Shown: positions 1 through 13,500 of the stretch, piece by piece | How positions within the stretch are numbered: the first letter of the stretch is position 1 | Layout of the letters: each line of letters begins with the position of its first letter | From: Ascaris suum | Lineage: Eukaryota > Nematoda > Chromadorea > Rhabditida > Ascarididae | DNA: 64,000 nucleotides | Assembly (NCBI GenBank): GCA_013433145.1 | Contig: CM024191.1 | Coordinates: forward strand, 4,542,501 to 4,606,500 | Direction: 5' to 3' | Translations under genes and position numbers: made by a program | Notes under the pieces: generated by a model | What the model saw: only the letters and a program-made list of their open reading frames with translations | Told to the model about the DNA's origin: nothing | Databases searched by the model: none

Positions 1-1382
1 TGTTGATCACATACATTCATTCAATTGTGAATTTCTTTTGCCACATATTCATAATGATCTTTCGTTCGTATGCGATTGATTGTTAATGCACAAATTTTTA
101 TAGCGGATGAATGTATCGTTTGGGATTTCCATCGTTTCGCTTTGCTGGATTAATTAGTTAGCGTTGAAAACTGCTCGGATTAAAGATTCTTCTTCGAATA
201 GGATTCTGAAAAACCGGAAACAACCAGAATGCTACTTCCGCTTATTGATCTTATTCAAAAATTAGTTTTTATGCGCCTTCGCGAATTCGCATTTCAATGC
301 ACATTGTATAAACATATACCTGTGTACCTGCCTGTGTGCCCGTATCTTTAATATGGAAAACACGGATGTGATTGTTACGAAATTTGATTGGCAAAGTTAC
401 ACGTTAATTGTTGTGACCGGCGGTGACGAGTGTAGGGCAGAGGACAGGGGCCAATAACCGTCTGTCGATGCCGTTATGCCAGAACACAAGCGAGGTAGAG
501 GATGTAGTTCATTGAGGAGCACCGAGACCCCTAAACACGAATGAAACCAAGACCAAAAAGATTCAAACTGGCCGAAACTCGATTTATGTTGGCCCCAGAT
601 ATTCGCTTGGCGTGGCCAAGAGCCTATAAGTCGATCAATGACTTATGTGGAGAACAATAAACGAGAATCGACTACACGAGTAAATGTGATCACTACAGTG
701 TTTGATCACAAGTATTTTGGGTTGGCTCTTCCGTGCCGTATCCAACGTTAATATCACTCCATGCGCCTAAATCCAGGTTGATCTATCAGGCGCTGCGAGG
801 ATGACGGACATTTGGAGGTACCTTAAAAACTCATGTTCATCTTGCACTTGTCGCCCATTCATTTTATTCTCCATTTGAAAAGCAAAAAAAAAAAAAAAAA
901 TCTAAAAGGTTTATGCAAGCATCCAAATTGAAATAGGAAGCATTATTTATCGCACTTTGTGCTTGCTGGCAATTTACGAAGCCGGCTGTTCGGATGAACG
1001 AGATGCAAAAGTGCATGTCGTGCCGCCGCTTCTGGCGTCCTCCTTCGCTCAAATATGTCGTGCCGTCCTCCTTCGCATTAGAAAAAATCTCATACAACGA
1101 AAGCTATGTCTGTATGTTCGTCCATGTATTTCAGCATAAGCAACTTGAACGAAATCGCCATCGTGTGTACAATACCCATTCCAGATTGACGTTGTAAAAT
1201 CAAGCCTCCCGCTCACAACCGCATCGTTTTTGACCACGCAAACTCTAGCTAAAGACGAAAGTTATGACCTTGTAGTTGAAGGACGCATCAACTAGGATGG
1301 TAACCGATTGCCTTTGACCTTCGCTGTTTCCGATCAAGAAAAGTTCCTCGTTTACAATTTCAATAATTCATTCTCTTTTCAG
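1..1382. other. 5' flank or N-terminal part of ARMC9, no secure exon
   Basis: The first clear ARMC9 exon starts at 1383 in phase 0 and corresponds to roughly residue 60 of the family. The N-terminal LisH exon or exons must therefore lie here or before the window. Short open stretches at 229-351 and 541-660 are the only candidates I noticed and neither is convincing. A poly-A run lies near 885-900. Confidence 0.4.
229..321 (+). CDS. Possible LisH-type first exon of ARMC9 (very tentative)
   Basis: An ATG at 229 opens a 40-codon frame rich in Leu, Ile and Phe with a leucine/aromatic pattern (LIDLIQKLVF, then REFAFQCTLY) that loosely recalls a LisH helix pair. Phase-0 GT sites follow codon 31 (after 321) and codon 35, matching the phase-0 acceptor of the first certain exon. 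The donors are poor (CCT/GTGTAC) and no key LisH position is beyond doubt. It could be chance. Confidence 0.17.
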
Positions 1383-1544
1383 AAGAAATTGCTGACGCTC
1401 TTCGAAAAAGGTGAAAGCACGCAATTTCTTGCGATATGGAATCAGATCTTTCCAGTGGACGAGGGTCGTAGTGAAGCAATCGATGTGCTCGAATGTTACA
1501 TCCGTATTTATTTCACCACCTTCCCACTGAGGAAATCGCCTGCG
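1383..1544 (+). CDS. ARMC9: ARMC9 exon 1 of the recognised set
   Basis: Acceptor CTCTTTTCAG, donor GCG/GTAGTG, phase 0 to 0, 54 codons. It encodes LFEKGESTQFLAIWNQ and LECYIRIYFTTFPLR, matching the family block in which a charged helix leads to a tryptophan and then an 'LE-Y-IHF' helix. It is the most N-terminal part that can be placed with confidence. Confidence 0.87.
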
Positions 1545-4500
1545 GTAGTGCTTTTAAACCCTTTATACATTTGTGTTTACTTTGATGTCTCATTTAATTT
1601 CATTAAATCGAATTTTGTAAAGGAGAATAGATTAGAGGAATAGCAGAAAAATATGCGTTGAAAATGATAACGTATAGACACTGCAGTCAGTTTCTTTTCA
1701 TGCACGTTTTGCATATGTTTAAGCCTACTATATTAATCGAAATGAGCAGCACCATGTGATCAATCACATTGCCTTGTTGAAGGGCTTAAATCCTTCAACA
1801 ATACTGCTGCTTCCCATAATGCTCGTAGTACATAAAAGGACGTATTACACCGAAGATCGCATACTATTTTGATGTGAATGTCTCAATACAAATGCAAACA
1901 GTACTAATAAATATTACCTATTTGTTTGCCATATTTACCGTATTTATTCGTTGAGGCTTATTTGTAAACCTATAAGAGATTCATATATGTAGCATACCTG
2001 TTCATCCAGGTTTTTTATTAGGCGAAGAACGAGTATCGCGAGCGGATCGCTGACCTCAAGAGCTATTTAGAAGAGGGCGCTGGTTCAAAATTAAGTGGCA
2101 CACCCGAACTGGTTCAGTATTTCGCTCTTCCATATGTGCAGGAGCCTGGCAAACATCCTGTGTTCAAGGAGCTTGTACAGGTTTCTGCTGAGCCTACATC
2201 GTTGTGCTTCACATCGCTGTTGAAGGCCGTTCAAATATCTATCAAACGATAACGTTCGTTCACACAAACAGCATTAGCGAATACATTTTCCTTGGCCTCG
2301 GCTCTTTAATGGAACTAAAATTTTCTCGCCTTACACCTTTCCCTATTCATAACAAGGCTGTCCTCCATTCCTTTTCGCCAAAACAGTTTATCTGTCAACT
2401 ATTTTCTCCCCTGTCATTCCCTCGGCACCACCTTCCCACTCATCTTTTAGGATTGGTAGATGCATTCAATTTCAGAAGGCGGAAGGTGCATTCGCAAACA
2501 TATGTGTATAAATGCGTTGCGAAGTTGCAGTTTAGCACCTTTTGCAGCCAAGGACGCAGTGAACGGAACTCTATGAAACCAAGCCCCTCAATTACCCCTA
2601 TGAGGGTGGGGAGGATGGATCGGTTGCGATGAGGAAATCCACGATCCCCATCACTGACACGAGGTTGCAATAGGCACTACTTCCCTTTCCTCTCGCAGCG
2701 AGCATTTCCATATCGCCTCACCTCAACAAGCCAACCTATGCATGAAGATCTACTGACCAATTTTTTAGCATAATTGGATGGCAGTTTTGAAACCGTGGTG
2801 GACGTACTTCAGAACAGCGCTCTCAAAAATTGCCTTTTATGATAGGGCTCTCTTTCAGTACGAAAGCACTGTTCGCTAAAATCACTATATCTCAACGCGC
2901 GGCCTTTATAGCACAAATCGCTCAATGGAAGCAAGTACGATAGTAGTGTGATATTCGATGATTACAAATGAGCCGCAAGGCAGTTGCTAGCTGATCAAAT
3001 AGTTTTGCTATTTGAAGAAGCAAGTTTTTTGGCACTAAAAGATTATAAGATTGAGTTGAAAAATTTATACTGAGGTAAGCGCTAGCGTCAGAGATATGAG
3101 GCTAAGATCCAATTGTGTTTTCTAAGAAAAATGGAAAAGAAAATTGCATTTAGAAGCAATAGAATGGTAAAATGAAAATATAATGGTGTTCTAACACAGA
3201 AAGGAAATTCATTTCCACTTGAAGCATAGAAACTATATTTTATCCACTGTAGATTGCATGTGCAAAGAGTACGATGAAAATTATTCCGAAGTTTTCGTTG
3301 AAAAATCTTATAACAGCATTGTTCGTTTTTTTTTTTTTTACTTCTGCGATGTCAATGCTCAGTACCTTGCAGTACCATTCTGATCGTGCTAATACCACAG
3401 ATTATAGGTAACTTGAGCAAATTCTTTGAGTACCTTTTGTAATCGTATCTTTCTTTTCGCAGTTTAGCAATTTAACTATTATTTTGCCTCGCATAACAAA
3501 GCACTCAATAGTTTAGATATAAGGCGACTGAATTTTCTCCGTTGAAAAAAAAAATTTTTTTTTTTCGCACAGCCTATTTAGAGTTATTGCAATTTGCAGA
3601 AAAAATGGGCAAAAGAAATTCTCGAAAAGTTGGAACGACATCTTAGCACTCAAATATGTAATGATGGTGAAGCGAAGCTCATCAAATGGATGGCCGCTTA
3701 CTATCAATACGCACAGGAAACGCATCACAATGTTGGTTGTTTCTTCTTTTTTTCTTGTTATAAGTCGGATGATTTTCGGGATTGAAAAGGGGTCTTCACA
3801 CCGCCGTATCTATGAAGACGTCGTGTTTAAGGTGCCTGAACCCGATTTTTGACCTTAAATAGCACTACTTGAACTAAAAAAAAATCACATGTGTTGATTG
3901 TTTTGAACTATTAGTTAGCATATCATGAAAATGAAAAATCTGCTCGCAATTCCTAAACTATGAGCGCTTATGAATTTTTAAGAGAATGGAAATATCTGAG
4001 ATATGATTGTAGTAATTCTCGAGATAGAGATGAGATATTTTTAAGGAAATTTTTCATTTCCTACGTATTTCTTCCATACAATTCTTCCTTTTCCGTCCAT
4101 ACCACTTAAGTTTTGAGCAAACATTCCTAACAACTAATACCAAATGAACGGACCAATGAGGATAATTTCAAAACAATAATATAAATTTCATTACTATATT
4201 CAAATAGTTTAGATATGAAACGGATCCAGATATTCATAAAAACAGCCTATATTTAACTGATCTCGTCATAGTTGTCGATTGTATTAGTGAAAATTCTTGT
4301 CTCATTTCGTACATACAAAACAGTGATATATGCAGAAGCACCTAGGCAAATGGGTACGAATTTAAAACACCATACATATAATACGATCTATGACAGGAGG
4401 ATTATGCCTTTAGGCTAAATCACTTTCGAGATGTTGCAACAGAATGCGAATTATTTGGCGCGAGCTGTATGCGGATATTTTGTGCACATTAAAACGATCT

Positions 4501-7500
4501 TTGCGTGTTTTCAGGTCGTGAGTGCACCTGTGGGGACTACACACTGTTCCGATCGTTCGGCATTGGAGTACCGTGAATTACAGGATGACTACTACAAGTT
4601 GATCGATATTGCTGCTGAGCTCATTGATTGCCTTGAGCAATCATGTCAAGGCAAAGCGGTGAGTGAAAGTGTACTATTCGTCGGTGTTCATATCGCCGCC
4701 TTGATATGGATGTGAATTTTTATGGGCGTGATTGCATCAAAACTGACATAACTGAAAAAATTTCCGCATTATGTCTATTCTTCATTTATAAAATGAAGAA
4801 AATTCGCTTTTTTTTTGAATGGAATACGTTAAATGGGGATGACGACGTAAACGGCTAACTGCTTCAGACGAATTAGGTCATGAGCTTGCTTAATGAGACA
4901 TCTTTGCAGATTTCAGCTGGCTATTTTGCGGACATTTCATCACGCTTGATGGAGTCTAATGTAGAGGCTGAACGCCGAATGCAGAAAAGCGCCGCAGGAA
5001 GTACAAACGTGGTAAGGTGGCATTTCGTTTTCTAGTGCATTTTTGATCTATTTGTGGATTTAGTGGAATTATCGAACATGATAGCTCAGTTGGTGATATG
5101 TTCACACAGGTATCAACTCGCAAAGGCGTTTTTCTCGTTGTAAAATTTTCAATTCGTCACTCATTCGCACTTCTTCGGAATTATATTCTAAAAGCACTTG
5201 TCTATTTATTTTCAGCGTATGAAGAGAAATCGTTCACTGAAAGCGCGTGTCGATAGCAGGAAGAAAGAATCAGCAGTGAAAAAAAGCGAATCTACCGGCA
5301 ACCTGATCCCAGCTGATCCGAACGCCCGACCTCCTGCCAAAGTGTCCGTCTTCATTTTGTAAATGTTCTTCTATTTTTGCTTCTGATAAAGGTTGGTTCC
5401 ATCGGTTTACGTTGATCGCAAAGAAGATGCAAATATTCGAATGGAAAGGAACAGAAGAAAACGTGAGAACAGATGTGCCGGAGGTAGCCTTCAGTGATCC
5501 CAAATTGAATAGATGGTGATGGGTGAAAACGATTAGGACAGGAGAAATTCTTTGAAGTAACCAGAACTGTGGTGGGATTCCCAATCCGGGATGAGCAAAT
5601 GCGGAATGTTGGCGAACTCGAAAACCCTGACAAATTTTAATCCTCTTAGAAATTGCTTTCACATGGATTACTGTTCTCTCCTTTCAGTATTAATGACGCT
5701 TTGAAATGGGCTGTAGAAAGTTTGTGTTTTTTCGGTTTTCTAGGAGCATTGAAATATTCATATAAGCACAAATTCTCATTATCCTTGTACTCATTCTTCA
5801 TTGGAGAGGCGTCATCAATTTTCGTTCATAGCTTAAGTGCGTTGCACAATTAAAGCGACGAGAATGAGATCCGTGAGCATGCCTAAATTTGGTGCATTTA
5901 AATCCCTCGTCGCCTTTAATGATTTAAGAATGACCTACGATGGTAGCTTCGAAGGAAAGCACAAGCGATGTTAGTTTCGTTCAGCAATGATCCTGTTTTC
6001 GAAGTCGTATGCGAAAATTTTACTGCTCGAATGGAATCGTTGTACCGGAGAACATTCATTTCGCGCTAATGCATCAAGTCAGATTGAAGTGTGGATCGGA
6101 AGCGTAAATGCTCGAAGACTACGCTGTTGAACTGCTTTGAGATGATATGCAGGATAACTGGAAAAAAGAAAGAATTTCATAGCCCTATTATAGATGAGAG
6201 AAAGTCAGTAGTGAAAATACAAAATCAGGAAAGAGCTCACTTGAATCTTGAAATGTTTGAGCAGTACAGCTCACGATTGATTCTTAAAAATGCGCGACGA
6301 ACCTCAACGCTGCCAATCTTTTTGATTAAATTTACATCAAAATCTGTTGTCGGGATCAACAACAGTCGACATGTTAGCGCTCGATTTAGTATTTTTCCGA
6401 GGCAGATATTACTGTCGAAGACAAGAGCATAACCATATTTTGAAGTGAAAGGGAGATGGAGGGGCTTGAATTGCCGTAGTGGTCAATATCAAGAAACTTC
6501 TACAGCTCACTATTTTGACGTTCATTTACAGCTGACGAATTACAGGCTATCAAAGGCCATCCTTAATTTAGTGGAATCGAATTTTGGATAGAAATCTGCT
6601 AGGAATGGTCATATTTCAGTTACGTTTAAATCTCAGCTTTAATTACACTCAAGTTTGACTCGGGAAAGTAGTGAACATTTCAAAAATATTAGTTTTGCTT
6701 TCCACATAGTTTTTCACCAAAAATTTTAGACTTTTCGAATCTTCCTTAGTCATTTTCGCGGTCTGATTTGAAAAAAATTAGGAAATTCGTTGCTAACCTA
6801 GGATTTCATAGTTGTTTAAAGGTGCCTGGAAGGATGGGATGGGGGAATTGAGATTACCCACGAGTGTTCTCAACTGGAGGTCATAATGATGCTAATACGT
6901 TAGTGGGGGGTGCCATGAAGTACTAGCGATTGATATAATCGGTTTGCGTGCACTTGCCGTCTTGGTTTTCTCTGTTGTCGTATTCGTTAGGCATTAAACA
7001 ACTGATTGCGATTACGAAGCCGACTTTTCAAGGTTAATTCCCATCAAAACGTTTCAAATTTCTAAATCCAAACTCACTAGACATTTGCCAAATAAGAGCG
7101 CAGTATTTATACCGAGATCCTTACGTTGGGGTCATAGTGAATATTTTCATGCTGACTCGTCACCGATATGTGATTAATACTGCTAACCTCTGATATCCAG
7201 TTAAAAACCATAGATGGCAAATATTTTTTTCATGTTTTCTCTAATTTTTAGTTTTCATCCATTTTTGACGTTCTTTAGCAAATATTATTTTAGATGCAAT
7301 CGTACTGAATTAACACTGAAATTGCATTAGTTAGGTGCAAACTGCAAAAATTCTGGCGTTTTTTCATAGCACCCATAATGCGTCTTTATCTACTGTTCAA
7401 AACAGTACAAAATTTTGTTCTTAGCCTATATCATATTCAGTGAAATTGATGGACTCTATTTTCATGATCTAAATCTTCTAACTGTCAAAGAACTTTCCTC

Positions 7501-10500
7501 ATTATTACTCTTTTCGACCGGAGTTTCCGCTAATGCTTACTATATAGATCACTTTTTGCTAGCGCTTTTTTCTTAACAATAGTACACCAAAAGGAAGACC
7601 ATCCTTTGCAGTCACTTTGTCTGTTCATCTCTGCAAGAGAGTCCTACTCTCACATTGTTGCTGAAATCTATTCATTTTCTCACCAAGAAACTACCTTGAA
7701 AATCTCTTAGCGAAAAGCTCGCACCAAGCACCGATATCAAAGGTCTGCGCTCCTGCACTTCTTGTATTGAAGAAATTCCGCAACTTGCAACATTCATTAG
7801 TATTGGTTTCTGACTTGGTCGACACGAACAACGCTTGTGAAATGGCCAAAAGCGATCCAAGGATCATTGAAAAATCAGCAAAGAATGTAAGAGCGCCGTC
7901 TAACTGCCGAACAGTTCAATGTAGAATCACGAACACTTCACTCGAATGAGGTAATCAATAGTGGAACCCGATGAAACAAAAATCTGTTGTGCAGGGAGGA
8001 GGACGCAGTGATCGACTTGGTGGGTCAGCTAAACTACACGAAGATTGCCAATCAGTTGATTAAGAGTACAACCAGTCGAATTAGCAGTCTACTGCTTCAC
8101 GCCCTTCGACAGGTGAATTTTCCGCAGCTCTTCGGCTGGTTAATTACATTTTCGCAGGGCTTTGGCAGATTCATTACTTTTTCACAGATCTTCAGTAAAT
8201 AGAGTCACTCTCGTTACATGAGTTTGTGTATAGCCCACTGAGAAAATAACAATCTAGTGAGTGATGCTTGTGATTGAGCAAATGTTGTGTACAGCCCACT
8301 GAGAAAAGGTGGTCCAGCTCGAAATTAGCGGCCTGAAGTGTTCGGAAAATTTGAGATCTTGAGATTGTTGCGCTATCCTGTGTTGTACCACCATAAACGG
8401 TAGGTGTGCTCTCATCAAAAAGCCTATTGTACAAGGCTATATTCAATTCGCTTTCTGGCTCAGGCATATGGAACGGGCGTATGGAGACTGACCTATAAAT
8501 GAGATCAAATCCGTCTACATTCCGACTTGAAAATTTAAAAATATGGAGCTTTTTGTGGTTCTTTCTTGTCTGTCTTTGCCATATTAAGTGCAATTGTCCG
8601 ATAAGTTTCCAGGATAACAATATGAAACGAAATAGGCGTAGATATTGGAATCCGCATATCTTGCAGTGATTTTTGCAGCAAATAACTCGTGTTGGAAAAT
8701 CGTCAGCAATGCGATCGATCGAAATTTTCGCGCAAAAGGATGTCCTTCTGTTGAAACATCGTCGCAATGTATGCGCTTGCTTATGCATATAAATATCATC
8801 AGTTATGATGCTTATAATGCTGAAGTTTCATAGAAAGAAAGCCTCAGGCTGTAGTCAAACGTGATAAAAACTACGACGAATTGCGGCTTCTCTAAGTTAG
8901 TAACTCTGTCTTCTAAATTATATGAATAAAACGGTTGCCTATACACCCAATGGTGAGGACAATTACGCCTGCCTCTTTTAAACGATTTGATCCTGAATAT
9001 CCCTTTGTGCATTTTGTGATTGAGTGATTTGCGTGTACACAAACTTCCGGTGCGGATCCTCTCAGTTTTTTTTCGTTTTTTTCTATTCCGTTGCAGTTCA
9101 TCCCTAATTGATCTATTAAGCGCTCGTTGTGTCAGTGTGCTTTCTCTGCTCTCAACGTCAACTGTTGCTTTTTAAATAAGCAAAAAAAAAAAAGATTTTT
9201 AGTCTTCGTTCAATTTATCGCATCCAACTTGCGTCACTTAAAACATATTATGCTCTTATACATTGCAGAAGAGTACTGTGCACTCGGTAAATAGAAATAA
9301 AAGGAATTTAGCTATATCCAATTAAAAAATTGCGAAGGCCGACTGATTGGTAGATGCCTGCCGAATGCGTAAAACGACTATAAATGCATATCTAGTTTAG
9401 CGCTGTCATGCAACTGTCTAACACAGGGATTTCGCCGATTCGACTTAAGAGCATCGCACATTTTGGGACGAATTTTACCACGTTGTATACATTCTCTTTA
9501 TATCGTCCAAAATGCTAAAAAGGTCATAATTCTAGTGTTTGAGTGTTGATGAACCACATTTTTTGAAGAGAACCTATGGAAGCTAATAGTTTTCATCAAA
9601 GAAATTCTTTCAAACTAAATATGTGCAATTCATAAAGTAATTGAGAAGTTCCTAAAGTTATTGGATTTCCTAGAGGATTTTTCGGAATGTTGCAAATTTC
9701 TGTGTCCATTTTGTTTGTGCATCTCATCAGTAAATTTGATCGGTTTGTTGCTAGCATTTTCAAGACGAAAATAAAATCCCTCTTGAGCTTGTTGCCAATG
9801 ACAAATGTCATTCTTTATCTAGTTTCCATATTTACGAATATTTAGTAATCATCCCTCAAACAAAAAAAAAACTCTTGCATACGCTGTTTTTCGTTATCGC
9901 AATGACCGTTCTTGTAACAGCAAAACGCTTCGCCGTTACCGATATTTTCTCATTCATCACCACGTTGGTGCTTCCTGTACGTAGATTGATGTGAAAGAAG
10001 CGCTTCCTGCCGTCTCGCTCTAGCGTAGGAGGCAAATCTTTAGGGCCGTTCGCTGACAGCCGCCGCTTTTGATTTATGAGTTGTGCAATGACACTTGCAA
10101 CATAATAAATCGACTGCTTCCGAACGAGTGAACACCGTTTCACAGCTTCACGCTTCAATGAGACGATAATATAGACTATACGAATTGGCGAATACTATGT
10201 ACCATCTAAGTTGCAGTTTATAACAAAAGATTCCTTGAGCTTCAGATAGCACAGTATGAGCCATCGTACTATGATGAAAATGCAATGCGTTGTTTTTTAA
10301 AACGATATCATTACATTGCTGAGAAAATGTTTTACAATACATCAGCATGACGTTTTTCGAAGAAAAAGGAATATCTAGTAGTGTGATTCTTGCATGAGTA
10401 AATACAATAATAATCACTGATTAGATGATCCCTGACGTTTTAGTCCAAGATGGAATTTTTGATGAGTATCAATAATTCTGTCGTCGAAGAAGTAAATGCA

Positions 10501-13500
10501 TAAGATTAAAATTTTTTGCACATGATGGAAGCGCTATCAATTGAAATTCAATGGAATGCTAGATTTGCTAATAGATTGCAACGGAAATAAATTTTCTGCA
10601 AAGATATTTAGATCAGTGCGGTTCATATTTCAAAAGTTCGACATCAATAAGGCACCTGCGAGGGTGGCCTTTGAGAAGTGGTGCGGCTGTTTGGTGAGAA
10701 CAGTGGGATTTCAAGCACTCCAATCTTAATAAGGAATTAGCAACTGCATATGCTACTAGTGAGGATTTCGCGAAGGCATGTTGATCCTCAAAAAATATGA
10801 TGGACTTTGGCATCATGCAAATCTGCATGAGTGCATCGAGTAAATAGGCATACTTCAATAAATTTCACGCTTTTTTTGTGTGAAAACGAATACGCAAACT
10901 ATAAAGGTTGCGCTCTAAAAGATTTAAAAAATGAGGTAAATTTGACCGCGCGTCACTTTCTCTGTGTTTACTTTTTCTCGACGAGTGCGCATTTTAAAGT
11001 TATTAAGAATGATGGTAATACTGCTTATGTGGGCAGCTAATTCGATTTAGGAGGATATTTCTCAACTTCAATTTTTTTTCTGTGTTCTTTTGGATTGCTC
11101 AAAATTTTGTGTTCTCATTTTGAATTTCCCGTTTTAATCTCCAAATTCGGCACCTCGAAGTTTTTTCGCCCTTATTGTATGAAAAAAATGCGCCAATTTT
11201 AAAAACTCTTCACTTATTTCCCATTCAGATAGTCCAACGATTCCGATAAAAATAATGCATTCGATTCTAGCGAGCCTTATATAATAACAGAACGAAGAGC
11301 GGGAATAGTTTTGAACTTGTTTTCTGTAGAAGCCGATACGGAAATTGGAACAGTGCCTGCAGTTGAAATCGGAGTACATGGTCCATACTATGAGCTAACT
11401 ACTTCAAATCCCACTTGTATAATAACTCCCACTAGACGTCGTATTGATGAGTCGCATTCGGTTTAGGTAAGACTGCGCCTCGTTCCGACCATAACGCTAG
11501 TCCCATAAGGATGTTAGCATTGCTTGGTGTTGTATCATTAACTGTTCTATTGCTTCAGTATGATCTTTGTCCGCAGTAAAACCGAATTTGCAAAATGCTA
11601 GTGCGAAAACTTCTAGAATAAGTGAAAATATTGCAAATAAGTGAAAAACTTGGAGCAATGTTTGCGGGCAAGTCTGTAGAAGGGATGACCAAACCTTAAG
11701 TTGGATCCACTATATGCGAAACTGGAACTCTGAACTATTAGGTACTGTACTGTCTGGATGCTTTATATTTCGGCGAATCGAAGACATATTTTACGCAGTC
11801 CGAGAGAAACCCAAAGACCGTAATTTTATGATTCATTTCAGAGCGTGGTAGCGGCAGTGGTGAATCAAAACGATGCAGGAAACAGTGTGAAGGAGGAACT
11901 GGCGAGATTTTTAAATTCTATAGCCTCATTTCGTGTTGGTCGCGACTATTTGCTTTCAATTAATCAAGGAAGGGAGTTACTTTCGGCAATCACCGCAGCC
12001 CTCAAGAGCAAGAAGCTTCATCATCATGCAAGTGATCATAGTCTTGCTGCTCTGCAAAAACTCAGTCTAAGGTGAGTAAGCCCTTCATTCAACATTTTGA
12101 GGCATTTCCCGATGATCACAGTGCAGAGCTTATGTCGGAAAAGGTGAAATGATATATTGACGAAGGCTGATGGAAGTGCGATCGTTGTGGTCAGCAGTTC
12201 GCTAGGTACAATCGTTCAGTAGAGAAGCGCTCGACTTTGTCTCAATGAGGCAAATACCTTTGAGGCATTCTGTAGCAAAATAATGAATCAAATAAGTCAC
12301 TCGATCTACTCGTTTTTCAGCGATGTGTCTTCAAGCCTAGGCTTACAAAAGATTTTACGATTTTACCATTCGGCAATACTCTTAACACATCTCCATAATT
12401 GACTGCTTCAGAGTTTAAATGTGTTTCAGAATTATTTTATGTCTGAGTCGACTTGCATTTCGCTATGAAGATCGAGAAACGTAGTTGGATGTGAGTGGGC
12501 GAAAAACCTCCAGGACACTTTGTGTAATGAGTGGCAGAACACAATGCAACTTGTGCTAATCTCTTCTAAAATTCTTCCCTCAAATCTTTAATTGTCCAAA
12601 AATCCTCCTGAATTCACTAGAAAATACAAATACAATTACATATAATTACATATTGTTGGTGTTTAATTTACTAGATAAAAATAAGCGTCGTATGCAGATC
12701 AAGCGTGCAGAAGGAACTCATCTCGCTTGGCATGTTGGAGTGGCTCGCCTACGTGCTAGAAAGCAAAATCAACGCATTCGCGCTTGAGTACGGATGTGCG
12801 CTGTTGATGAATTTGTGCCTGAATCCAGCATCGAATTCGGCATTAGCACGAGTTTGCAATCCACTTCTCAATACTGTCTCAACGCTTTTGAAAAATGAGA
12901 GCAAAGAGGTTGGTAATACTTCTAAAAATGATTTTTATTATAGAGTAATTATTTTTATGCAATGATTCTCTTGAAGATGCTACTCCCTTCTGTATGATTA
13001 TGTCACCGTTTTTTTTTTTTTTTTTGATTGCTTCAACTCTTTGTGGCTATAAGTTTTTTTTTTTCGCTCATTGTGCTCCTCACATAGTGCTCATCTATAC
13101 CAGAAAGCCAAGAGAACAAGCTAAATGTTTAGTGATATGAATAATGCTTTCAATATGTATCGAAAAGTATAAAGTTTTCTATTTGCACCACAACATTGAA
13201 ATATCAACCGAAAAGGAAAAAGCAAACTCCCAAACGAATGTCTTTCTATCGGGTAGAATTTATTTGCGAACCCTTCATATTTATCTCTATAGTGGCTGAG
13301 TTAATCGGGTTCAGATTAGTGGGTAGAATTTTCATTCCACTTAGGCATCTATGCGGTGAATTTTAAAAAAATTTTCTGTCATCTATGCTTCAGTATTTGG
13401 TAAACAATTCCATTTCTCATCGCTTTGTATTCTTTGGAAATGAACTCGAATTGAGAAGAAATTATGCATAGATAATTCAAGGTCTATAAAAGAAAGTAGC

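Noticed and set aside
9268..9286. Micro-exon candidate AAGAGTACTGTGCACTCG before GTAAAT in ARMC9
   Set aside because: It does not match the missing family block. The exon at 8679-8768 does, and it fills the gap exactly.
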